This document shows, one piece after another, positions 10,480-19,297 of a stretch of DNA of 64,000 nt. The notes beneath the pieces are model-generated. The model searched no databases. It was not told the origin of the DNA and saw only the letters and a list, made by a program, of their open reading frames with translations. The first letter of the stretch is position 1. Every line of letters starts with the position of its first letter. This DNA comes from Eunapius fragilis (lineage: Eukaryota; Porifera; Demospongiae; Spongillida; Spongillidae): the NCBI GenBank assembly GCA_963681505.1, contig OY811982.1:692693-756692 (forward strand). The letters run 5' to 3'. The position numbers and the translations under genes are program-made.

Positions 10480-10990
10480 TGGAGGATTCCAGTTTTGTTC
10501 CGGCTTACGAGAAATCTTACAATGTAAGACCCTTTAAACGATTCAAGTTTTTTTCTTACGACAAGACTCTTTCAAGAATCCTACAGTTCTATTCTGATAA
10601 AATATCATGCAGTTTAGTTCTTATGAGACATCTTACAAGAGTTCTAGGGTCTATTCTAGTTTTGTTCTTACGAAAATACTTATAATGCATGCAATACTCT
10701 CACAAGCAGGGTTGCCGATCTGACTGCCTGGTCGCCTTTGGTACCCTGCTTGCAAGTATCCATTCTTATAAGATTCCAATTTTGTTCTTACGAGAAACCT
10801 TATAAGACTCTTACAAGAATCCTGCATTGTCTTTTCCTATAAGATTCCAGCTTTTTTCTGACGAAAAATCTTACAAGACACTTATTGTTGTTAAAGGTTT
10901 CTTAAAAGGCTTTAGGGTCTTAAGTCGCTTACTCTTTCTTATACGTTTTGTTAACTTCTTATAAAATTCTTACAAATTCTTGATAAGCTT
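10480..10990. repeat. Degenerate tandem repeat, period about 60-70 bp
   Basis: Units such as 'ccagttttgttcttacgaga', 'aatcttacaagactctta' and 'caagaatcctacagttctatt' recur several times with heavy divergence. Around 10685-10760 an unrelated segment interrupts the array. Confidence 0.6.
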
Positions 10991-11265
10991 ATATAGGTGT
11001 TTCTGATAGGGAAATATGAGCGTCGCCGGTTAGTAGTGATGTATTATTTATAAAGTAAGTAACTTTGTGGAACTCTGGATGAAATTACATTATTATGCCT
11101 TATACTTTCCAGAAACGAGCGGGCACTGTTAAAGCATAATTCTGCCAATGCGAAGCGCCCAATTCAGTTGCGATGTGTGTGTGATGAATTCGCGAATTCG
11201 TATCCCTCCTCCTCCCACTATTCCCACCATCGACCTCATGCTCATATACATGTATACGCCCACTT

Positions 11266-11327
<62 letters not shown>
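11266..11327. repeat. (CA)n microsatellite
   Basis: About 30 CA units. The ORFs overlapping it are repeat artefacts. Confidence 0.97.
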
Positions 11328-11329
<2 letters not shown>

Positions 11330-12245
11330 TAAGAGTATGCCAGGATAATGAATTTTTATTTGGGAGACGCATTCGCTGAACATTGATGTGAGAGGAGCCT
11401 CCCTCATGTTGGCTGTGTCCTCCATCACAGCACCTCTCTACTGGAGCACAAACTGGAGCAGTACGGCAGGTCTATGGAGGAGGGAAGTGGCAGGATGAAC
11501 CAGTTTGCTGATTTCTTGCCAGTTTATTCCTAGGTGAGTTACTGTCTGTTTGAATGCTGAAACCCATTTGAATGCTGAGACCTAATTAAAGACTTTATAG
11601 CACTGCTTATATGATATGTATATCTGTTTACCTCTTGTTTTCAGTCTCCAAAACTTGGACTTTGAAGAAGGCCGGGTGTTTATGATTTCGGACAGTCTTT
11701 GCTTGTTGGGTGAACAGCTGTTTAGATATACTGCGTGTGTGTTTGTGTATGTGTGTATGTGGGCCATGTATATGCACATGCATGTTATGGATTGACCTTC
11801 ATTTATATATTTCATTGTGTCTATGTCTACTTGCATGTACAATGTTAAAGTCAGTTAGAGTTACATTGTCACTCCCTCCCTCCCTTGTGTCTACACCACT
11901 ATCCCTGACTTTGTTTTCCACGGAAGCAGTCAGTCATATATAACCGTTCAAGCAGAATTGATAAGAATTAATTGATTGTTGACCTCACCAACATAATAAA
12001 ATTTGTGTGTACATGTATGTGACCATGTACGTAGGTGTGCATGTGTGCATATGTGGTGTATTTAAGGAGCAAACAATGCTTAATGTTCTAATGTCGGTCA
12101 AATGGAATTACCCACAATGTTCCTATGTCCCCTGCCTCACGCACGCGGCTTATTTATGGCATGGGAAAAGCATATTGATTGTTGAAATTAATTACGCATT
12201 GTTTAGGGTTTAGTACTCCATTCTATATCATTTGAACTAAATCTT
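11330..12245. other. No gene recognised
   Basis: Short ORFs at 11582-11842 and 11710-12213 have no recognisable content. I see no clear splice structure or repeat. Confidence 0.45.
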
Positions 12246-12249
12246 TACT

Positions 12250-12545
12250 ACAAGTAAATAAAAACATTCTCAAACGAGAGAGTTGTTGGTATATAGGATT
12301 GACCAATGGTGGTGTAAAAAGCACGGAAACAAGAGTGACAGAAATTTTACTGGAAAATTGAAATAGGCCTATGCTTAGCGCATTACTCAGGCATGCGCTG
12401 TTACATTGTGAGTGTGCTAAATATAGGCCTATTTCAATTTTCCAGTAAAATTTCTGTCACTCTTGTTTCCATGCTTTTTACACCACCATTAGTCAATCCT
12501 ATATACCAACAACTCTCTCGTTAGAGAATGTTTTTTTTTACTTGT
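12250..12545. mobile_element. Fold-back MITE, copy 1
   Basis: The terminal arms (12250-12375 and 12425-12545) are near-perfect inverted repeats that start ACAAGTAAATAAAAACATTC. They run through 'gagagagttgttggtatata' and 'gtgacagaaat' to a short central loop near 12380-12420. A second copy lies at 53400-53690, and a partial relative at about 25043-25210. Confidence 0.85.
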
Positions 12546-12815
12546 TTCATACGTTTTTTTTTTCACGCTATCGTAGTCAATAATCAAATGCCTTTAATTA
12601 TAATTATAAGAATTAGTAGAATATATGATGATGTGTCCTCGCCCGTACCATCTTCTTCTTCGGGGCCGTCCTCCCCGGCCTCCCCGCCATGCTTGTTCTG
12701 GCCAGGCGGGCCAGGGTGGCACCACGCAGGCCAGGGCGTAAGCACTGGTGGTGGTGGTGGGGGCAGCACTGGTGGTGGTGGTGGTGGTGGGGGGGGGGGG
12801 GGGGGCAGCGCTGCT

Positions 12816-12926
12816 TCAGGAGGTGGCGGGGGTGAAGGGGAGAGGAGTCGGAGGATGAAGGAGGTCATCCTCTTCCTCCTCCGACCTCTCGTTGGTGAAA
12901 AAACCTCTGAGGTCTTCAGCTGCCAT
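12816..12926 (-). pseudogene. Proline-rich acidic ORF, copy 1, frameshifted
   Basis: The ATG at 12926 (minus strand) opens [20 protein letters not shown] and then a proline-rich stretch. It stops at 12816 after 36 codons. The paralogue at 53769-54038 reads [19 protein letters not shown] and stays open for 89 codons. Compared with that copy, this one has one extra base in a C-rich run, which causes the early stop. Upstream sequences of the two copies are also alike (to about 13135). This suggests a duplicated promoter-plus-first-exon block. Function unknown. Confidence 0.5.
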
Positions 12927-13189
12927 CTACATGTACGTGACAGAGAGTATGATAAAAATTTTACCCCTTTCTTTTTTTCAAGCAAAGTGCAAAGCCTAGA
13001 ATCCACAGAGTATTATTAATTTTTACCTCTTTTTGCAAAGTGCACTATTCAGCGGGTGAGTGACTTTATACCTTGCAAGGCCTTAACACGTGTTTAGACT
13101 GTGCTATAAATCTATTTGTACAATTCCATCTGCATTTAGGTTTTACTGCACATGTTGTATTTTGTTTAATGTGAAATTACGTTAGTTCA

Positions 13190-13990
13190 GGAATTGTGCA
13201 GATTGGGGATACCAAAATCTTGAATACCCTACCAAGTTATAATGTACTGGCCATACCATATCTTGTACTTTGGCCAAGATTTTCGGTGGATCACTGCCTG
13301 CAGGTTTTATGGCTGACATCAGGCAGGTCATCCATCACCAAATGGTGGGCGGAATCATTCCACCATGCCATCATCATCCTTAACAATTAGTTTGCATCAT
13401 GATCACATAGCAAAGAGATGAGATGTTCTTTAGTGTATTACCTGTCCATCACAACCAGGTACACAAACATCTCAAATGTCTTGGTATGGATGAGAACTCT
13501 AACTCTCTTGGGCAAATACATGAGCAGCTGGTAGTTAAACCAATAGGTGTCTTGACACTGCAACGACTAATATGTACATCACATTTTGAAGTGGGTGCAG
13601 ATATATTCATAAACATTGCATGTGAACGTTTAAGGTTGCCTCCAGGTGCTCCGTGGTGCTTATTGCTGAGTGGCAAGATGTCTGTAGTGAAGTTTCCAAA
13701 GAGAACATACCCTTGTTGGGTAGTTCAGTGAACCACGTCTTAACTTATCCCTTGCATGAACATATGCAACTCCTTTGTAACATTCGTTGTGCCGGCACTA
13801 ACTGCAATAAATACACACCTCCATGCTATTTGTCAATAGAAATGGTGTATACCCATGCAGAGTGATTGCTTGTAAATGAAAGGTTGTACCTTTATTTGTT
13901 TAAACCATACAAGCAAGATGAGATTACTTATCACTTCTGCAGTGGGGAGCAGAAGGCAGAATTTTGTTGGGCCATATTGCAGTCCATGAG
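13190..13990 (+). repeat. Interspersed repeat, copy 1 (inverted copy at 45.3-46.5 kb)
   Basis: This stretch matches 45325-46460 in the opposite orientation in two blocks: 13196-13560 with 46100-46460, and 13580-13990 with 45325-45725. Conserved pieces include 'ggtatggatgagaactct', 'ccatcaccaaatggtgggc' and a short frame MSVVKFPKRTYPCWVVQ (13677-13730). The second copy has an extra segment with a GT microsatellite between the blocks. No known domain was recognised. Confidence 0.75.
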
Positions 13991-14275
13991 TATTGTGTAC
14001 CTAAAATGGTAATGCTGACGCTTTTATCATGAATAAGGGATACCATACTGCCCTCACCATCAAAGCACTGTGCATAGGCATACATCCCTCAGAAAAACCA
14101 CAACATAAGATGTTGAACCATAGCAGTTCATGTGTATTGTGTACCTAAAATGGTAATGCTGAGGCTTTATCATAAACAAAGGATACCATACTGCCTTACC
14201 ATCAAAGCACAGTGCATAAGCATGCATATCCCTCGGAAAAACCACAGCATCAGAAAGCAGAGAGATACACAATTA
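13991..14275. repeat. Two-copy tandem repeat, period 144 bp
   Basis: The segment beginning 'tattgtgtacctaaaatggt' at 13991 starts again at 14135. It continues through 'ggataccatactgcc' and 'accatcaaagcac' in both copies. Confidence 0.85.
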
Positions 14276-15045
14276 CCAATGATATAGAAGGTTGAGACGC
14301 ATCATGCATAACCACAGGACGTGGAGTAAACAACCACTAAGGATTCTACATTTGTGGTTACATCTTACATCTTATCATTCAAGATGACATCATGTGCAGA
14401 AGGTGACCGGAGAGCAAATGAAAAATGTTTTCAAGAGCCCAGGCCCATAGCAAGGTTTTGTGTAGGGAGGGGGGGGGGGGGGGGGGGAGCAAAGCATGAT
14501 CAAAACCTAAATGTAATGATAGCTGTGCTATATCCCTTTGATTCCTCCTCAGAGTTTTCTAGAGGATTTTAGTATCCTCAAATACACCTCCCCAATCATT
14601 GTATAAGCTCTACAATTTATATCAAGGGCACTGAAATTTGACTGTAATACATGTACCTGGAATATAGACAGAAGACAATAATGAAATCAAGTATCGTTAT
14701 ACTAGCTGAGCTTCACTTCGGTTATGTACATCTCAGTCACTGTAGGAGTCTCCATCCATACTCTTGTGCGCCTTCTGTAACCTGATGCTAGTATCTAGTC
14801 TCGTACCCAGACCCTCAATCTCACAGCTGCGGATGGATTACATCACCGCTACGTGGAAGAGGGTCTGGCGCATTGATCGAACTTTTTTGGTTCTGACTTT
14901 CCTCGATTTCGGAGGACCAATCAGATTGCAGCACGGTCTGACGTCACGGTCGCAACATTGTAATTGCATTCCATATAGCAATAATGAGTCAAGCAGCGAT
15001 TAGAATGTCGGGGATTAATCCGGGGGAATCGCTAAACGCCGTTAT
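14276..15045. other. No gene seen; poly-G run and a TIR-like 'ctagtctcgtacccagacc' sequence
   Basis: A poly-G tract lies at 14467-14487. At 14797-14820 'tagtctcgtacccagaccct' looks like the end of a DNA-transposon repeat; an inverted partial match 'gagggtctgg' lies at 14859-14868. No coding region was recognised. Confidence 0.4.
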
Positions 15046-15049
15046 TTAC

Positions 15050-15228
15050 CAATCGCGTGCTGCTTTGAAGGGGACAGTGCACCTGGTGGGTGTGGTGGTG
15101 GGTTTGGAGGCCCTTGTCATGAGCTTCTTCTATCGGGAGGTGCTCTCTGCTGTCCTTGTGGTTGTCTCCATCTTGCAGTCAGACTTTGGGATGCACGAAT
15201 AATCCCCTTCAAAAGCAGCACGCGATTG
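15050..15228. mobile_element. Small fold-back element with 25-bp inverted ends
   Basis: CAATCGCGTGCTGCTTTGAA at 15050 is matched inverted by TTCAAAAGCAGCACGCGATTG ending at 15228, with one extra A. The 130-bp interior is GC-richer than its surroundings and contains no recognisable gene. Confidence 0.65.
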
Positions 15229-15640
15229 GTTGCTATCCCTTGCCAGGTACTGGGGAGGATTGGTACCAAAGAACCATAATCACTGCGCCTACTTGAACCA
15301 GTACCATCTTAGGGCAGCAGTGCCCTCCCTCCTCCCTCTCCCCCCAACCCCTCCACTGGTAGCTCCCGTCCTCCTACAAAAAGGGGGACTTCTCCTCCAA
15401 GATGGCCACAAGCACACACGCCAGCCAACCCACAAAGCCTGTATTCACGGCAACCCTGAGGGGCAGCCTGTGGTAGGTGTGGTAGTACGGCTGTGACCAG
15501 GGCCGCCGGAAGGATAACATAAATGGGGCGGCTCATTAATATTCATGATCAATAACGTAATAAATTATTAAAAGTTACATAACACACAATTAATAATCTC
15601 TACAAATCACTTTAAAAGCACACATTTAATCACTTTAAAA
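15229..15640. other. No gene recognised
   Basis: Frames at 15230-15496 (plus) and 15309-15536 (minus) are proline/leucine- and valine/glycine-rich composition effects without recognisable motifs. Confidence 0.35.
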
Positions 15641-15648
15641 GTACACTT

Positions 15649-16830
15649 TTATATATCTATACAAATCAGTTTCTTTAAATTCGTTCCCAAATACTTGAGT
15701 TTATCTGTGTGATCGCTGTGCACATGTAACACCATAAGGTGATTGAGCCGCTGCTGTGACATTGTTGATCGTAGGTAACTCTTGATTCGTCGTACTGCAC
15801 TAAACGATCTCTCACTTTCAGCATTAGTAGCAGGCATTACAAGAAGTAGACTGACCAATTTCGTGACCTGCGACAGAAGCTCCAATTGACCAGAACTACT
15901 GGTTTGGAAGAATTCGATGACATCTGATAAAACAACTTTGTCTTTAGAGTGGAAGTAGTTAGATAGGACCTCATATTGTGTGTGGGAAGCTGTAAAGGAT
16001 CAAATTCGTCACCGTAGAACGTCAAGACATGCTTTGGTTCTTCTGCACATGGCTTAGACGCTGCATGCAGCCTTCATCAGTAGCATTTCGACCTTCTCGT
16101 ACATTTTTTTACCCGGTTGATTAAAACGGCGATGAGGTCAATGCAAGAGCCTCAAAATAGATGGCTCGGTAGTGATCTTTCACCGTCGATGGAAAGTCAG
16201 GGGCGCATCCGTCATCATGCCGACGTGGAATCTTGCGACGACGAGACAGTTCTGGATCAGGGATGTCTAGGTCCTTTGCCATTGCTGTGACTCTCTGCCA
16301 AAAGCAATCAAAACCATCGTCACTATACGCATACTTTTGAGAGTTGAATTCGTCATAGCTGCAACAATCTGTCCTTCTGCTGCTGACATGTCTTTTGTTT
16401 GCAGCGACTTGCTGAGGTTGTCAGCATGGCGTAGAATGACTAATGCCAAAGAACTGCCGAAGTAGAAGTTGAAGGTAGCCATCTGAGCAGCAACAACGTG
16501 AATCCTGGACTTCATTTCAGTGTCTTTGGTGTGCTGTAAGGCTGCATGTGCTCCAATTCCAAAGTTCGACGAGAACAGAATAAGCTTTCATTTCTTAATA
16601 GCGTCGCAGCATGCCAGGTTCAGTGGGTGACCATAGCAGTGAGTAAAAATGGCTCTTGGCTCATCAGCATTAATCCTTGTGGCTACACCAGATTTGCATC
16701 CAGTCATTGTAGCTGCACCATCGTAACACTGACCACGAACTTTGGAGATAGGAAGGTTTAGCCTCAGAAGTACATCTTTAATTGTAGAGTATATCATCTC
16801 AGCTCCTGTTGATGCCACTTCATACAATTA
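15649..16830 (-). pseudogene. hAT transposase-related (ZMYM1/DUF4371-like), C-terminal two thirds, broken
   Basis: Read on the minus strand, 16827-16588 gives VRGQCYDGAATMTGCKSG and THCYGHPLNLACCDAIKK. This is the 'QCYDGAATM-GHxLNL' region of DUF4371/ZMYM1-type hAT transposases. A second open part (16515-16267) continues the fold. Segments at 16025-15837 and 15885-15649 end with VMPATNAESERSFSAVRRIK, the hATC dimerisation motif. The parts sit in different frames, so the copy is decayed. The zinc-finger N-terminus is absent on this strand. A similar N-terminus lies on the opposite strand at 17.7-18.1 kb. Confidence 0.8.
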
Positions 16831-16839
16831 GCAAAATAC

Positions 16840-17075
16840 GCAGTTGCACTATGGCTGTAGAGGAAGATGGCTGAACACAGCCGATGGCGGAGTCTGGGGG
16901 GGGAGTCCTTTGGGGTCTAAAGACCAAGGAGCGACTGCTGTGTTCCAAATAAAGAAAATGGAGTGTATTTGACGCAGTTTTTTGGTTTCAATCGGTAAGT
17001 ACAATCTGCAACAAGTTTCATTTTCAGTGTATATTTTTAATTAATTTAAGGCGATCGTATATACACAATAACTAT
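16840..17075. other. Spacer without recognised gene
   Basis: It contains a purine-rich tract near 16896-16906. I see nothing that can be assigned. Confidence 0.4.
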
Positions 17076-17079
17076 TGCG

Positions 17080-17487
17080 TCATACATCTAATGCTAGAGG
17101 CTCCACAATTCCCGATGAGGGCACAGACGTGGCTCTGGCTAGCTGTTCAAGCAAAACATCACCACTGACCATGGCTGAAAACAATTCTGTCAGTGTGCTG
17201 CTGCGCAATATGATATCAGAATCCTGCACAACACAGTCCGTTGTCAAAGTGGGCACACTGGGCGAGGCTAGCATCATGACAGACGGCACCACCGTCACAG
17301 TACGCGCAACACTGCCTACAGCTCGCAAATTGAGCTTCTCCCTACTAAGATCAGCTGTCATGTGCCTTCGGGCCCGTTCGGGTTCCCGTTCATCATACCA
17401 CAGGCCACAACATCTCTTTGAATCATCCATTGACCTTGCAATTGCTGACAGCAAAGTCAACTTCTCAGCTATGTAAATCTTTTTCAT
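17080..17487 (-). CDS. Hypothetical ORF, 135 codons
   Basis: This is an open frame with ATG at 17487 on the minus strand and a stop at 17080. It is Ser/Val/Leu-rich with a basic patch around residues 33-42 (DEREPERARRHM). No domain, signal peptide or membrane helix is evident. A frame of the same size is open on the plus strand (17075-17476), which weakens the case for coding. It lies between two oppositely oriented hAT fragments and could be transposon-derived. Confidence 0.2.
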   Translation of the reverse strand: MKKIYIAEKLTLLSAIARSMDDSKRCCGLWYDEREPERARRHMTADLSREKLNLRAVGSVARTVTVVPSVMMLASPSVPTLTTDCVVQDSDIILRSSTLTELFSAMVSGDVLLEQLARATSVPSSGIVEPLALDV

Positions 17488-17673
17488 TGATATTTATTTC
17501 TTTATTTATTGTTTATAAAAATTAAGAGAAATCTATCATACGCAGTCAGACTCAGCATGTCGCAAACTATGAGATGCAAGACGCTGAACAAACTTACTTA
17601 CTTTCATTCCCTGAAAACAGTACTGGTATTATAACATAAACACTGATCGAAACCAGATGTGAAAACAAACAAA

Positions 17674-18062
17674 ATGATGATTGACACCCTGCATGCTATT
17701 TCGTCAGAAGATTATGGACGAGTAGTAAAACTACAGTCAGAACATAACCTAACTGATAATGACAAGTATGTCTTGCTTAAGAAGCACTTTATACCAGCAG
17801 CAATCTACAAGATCTCCTTGCCATAATATAAATGGGCAAAAGAAAAGATTTTAGCACTCATGCATGGCTTGGCAAATATAATGGGTTAGTGTACTCCGCG
17901 AATCTCAATATGGTGGCTATTGCAAGTTCTGTGTGTTGTTTGGGAAGTGCGAGTGTTCAGTGAATGAATTTGGGGTCCTTGTTGTGAGACCATTCAAAAA
18001 ATTCAAAAAGGCAAGCGAGAAACTCCGTGACCACTTTATTCATCAAACTCAGAAAGGAAGGA
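17674..18062 (+). pseudogene. hAT (ZMYM1-like) N-terminal fragment with TTF-type zinc finger
   Basis: The first part gives EHNLTDNDKYVLLKKHFIPA and IYKISLP. After a stop, another frame gives DFSTHAWLGKYNGLVYS, then with a further shift GGYCKFCVLFGKCECSVNEF and FKKFKKASEKLRDHF. This order (DK...LLK.HF.P...Y.FP; F...WL..Y.GL.YS...GGYCKFCVLF) is that of the TTF-type zinc finger N-terminus of ZMYM1-like hAT proteins. At least two frame changes make it dead. It is the domain missing from the minus-strand fragment next door, but the orientation is opposite. Confidence 0.65.
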
Positions 18063-18540
18063 GATTCACTAGTGTGCTGTAATAGAAGCTGCTACTATCA
18101 TTTCTGTAATGGAATGTGAAGCACTTGGAATCGAAAACCGAATACATGCATGCAGCTAGAGAGGGCACAACGGTCCCGTGTACCTTTCCACAATTCGTTT
18201 TCGCATTATTCAAATAAGCGTAATTTTTCGCAATTACGTAAATATCGGTCAATATCGGTAACGTTAAAAAAAAAAGAAAAAAAAATGAAAAAATGGATTT
18301 GGCGTATCTCAATTTTCTCTATTTATTAAAATTGCGGCGTGACAAATGAAATTCAATCCTCTCCATCGGATTTTTTTAATAGTGGCGCTCTCTTTGACTC
18401 TTAAGTCGTCTCGAAGTACCGGAACTGACCGCTCGGCCCGGTACCTTGTATCGTTCCCATGGAGGCCTTTACAATGTACGTCTGCGAGTGGGCGTGTACT
18501 GCCTATATCGTTCACAAACTCTTGCAGGAGTCATACATAT
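18063..18540. other. No gene recognised
   Basis: A poly-A-rich tract lies at 18266-18291. Short ORFs have no recognisable content. Confidence 0.4.
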
Positions 18541-18550
18541 AGACACACTT

Positions 18551-18566
18551 GACTCCTGCAGGAGTC
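18551..18566. repeat. 16-bp perfect palindrome GACTCCTGCAGGAGTC
   Basis: The palindrome is exact. A related half copy 'cttgcaggagtcat' lies just upstream (about 18522-18535). Confidence 0.8.
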
Positions 18567-18573
18567 AATGCAG

Positions 18574-18870
18574 CAGCGGATGCAGGGGGAGGGAGGGGAG
18601 GGGATCAGACTGATAAAAATAAAAATATTTTTAAAACAAGTTTACGGTATAACCCTTTGCATAGGGGAACACGGAAAAGGGTTTTTTTTTTAAATTTGCC
18701 GCCGCCACAAGCCCGACGCCTCATCGGGAATCCGTGAAACGACTTATCAATTCGTCGTGGTCTTATACTGCATCGATAATTTATACATTTTTAAATTATC
18801 GGCCTAAAAAAGTGTGGGGGGGGGGGGGGCAGCTGCCCCCCTTGCCCCCCCCCGGCTCCGCGGGTCCTGC
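18574..18870. mobile_element. Probable hAT-type MITE with G-rich/C-rich ends
   Basis: The left end CAGCAGCGGATGCAGGGGG resembles the 'CAGxGGCGGATCCAGGGG' termini of many invertebrate hAT MITEs. The right end is a long C tract followed by CGGCTCCGCGGGTCCTG (about 18843-18870). The match between the ends is imperfect and no target duplication was confirmed. Confidence 0.4.
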
Positions 18871-19081
18871 ATTCACCTTGTCATCTGGTGCAATCAAACT
18901 TAAAGGGGCGCCACACATATACATGCCGAATATCATCCAGAAGATCACTTACAATAGCTCTTGGAAGCGAATGCCAGGTAACAACCCCTTCTCTCCCCCT
19001 TCCCCCAATATTGTCTAACACTTAAATGTAATCAATTACAGTCGACTTACATGGCATTATGGCATCATCCCGGCCCATGAG

Positions 19082-19290
19082 GTCTGGGTGAAACTAGGCG
19101 GGGATAAGGGTGGAGATGTGTTGAATACCTTCAAAATGAATTTTCAAATAGTGAATGTTCCAGCAACTAACTCTGTCCACAACATCTGTGTGTTCAGTTG
19201 CTTTGAAGCAGGTGATAGTATCACCAATTTGCATAGCGCTTTGGACCGTTTCAAAGACCAAGTGAAGCAGCTGCAGGTGATGGAGTGGAG
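19082..19290 (+). CDS. Exon-like segment of an unidentified multicopy gene family
   Basis: The segment is open in one frame and reads VWVKLGGDKGGDVLNTFKMN, then VPATNSVHNICVFSCFEAGD, and ends with DRFKDQVKQLQVMEW. It is flanked by an AG (19080-19081) and a GTACGT donor (19291). A 'K-GGDKGG...FK' plus 'FEAGDS..NL...L.RF..Q...L' pattern is one I associate with uncharacterised, often multicopy proteins of cnidarians and sponges. That is recollection, not a search. The 33-bp array starts straight after the donor, so the array would lie in an intron if this exon is real. No partner exons were found. Confidence 0.4.
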
Positions 19291-19297
19291 GTACGTC

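Noticed and set aside
11100..11428. Cys/Val-rich ORFs around (CA)n
   Set aside because: Composition comes from the microsatellite.
12528..13019. 163-codon glycine-rich plus-strand ORF
   Set aside because: It is the shadow of the minus-strand proline-rich copy and a GGT/GGG tract.
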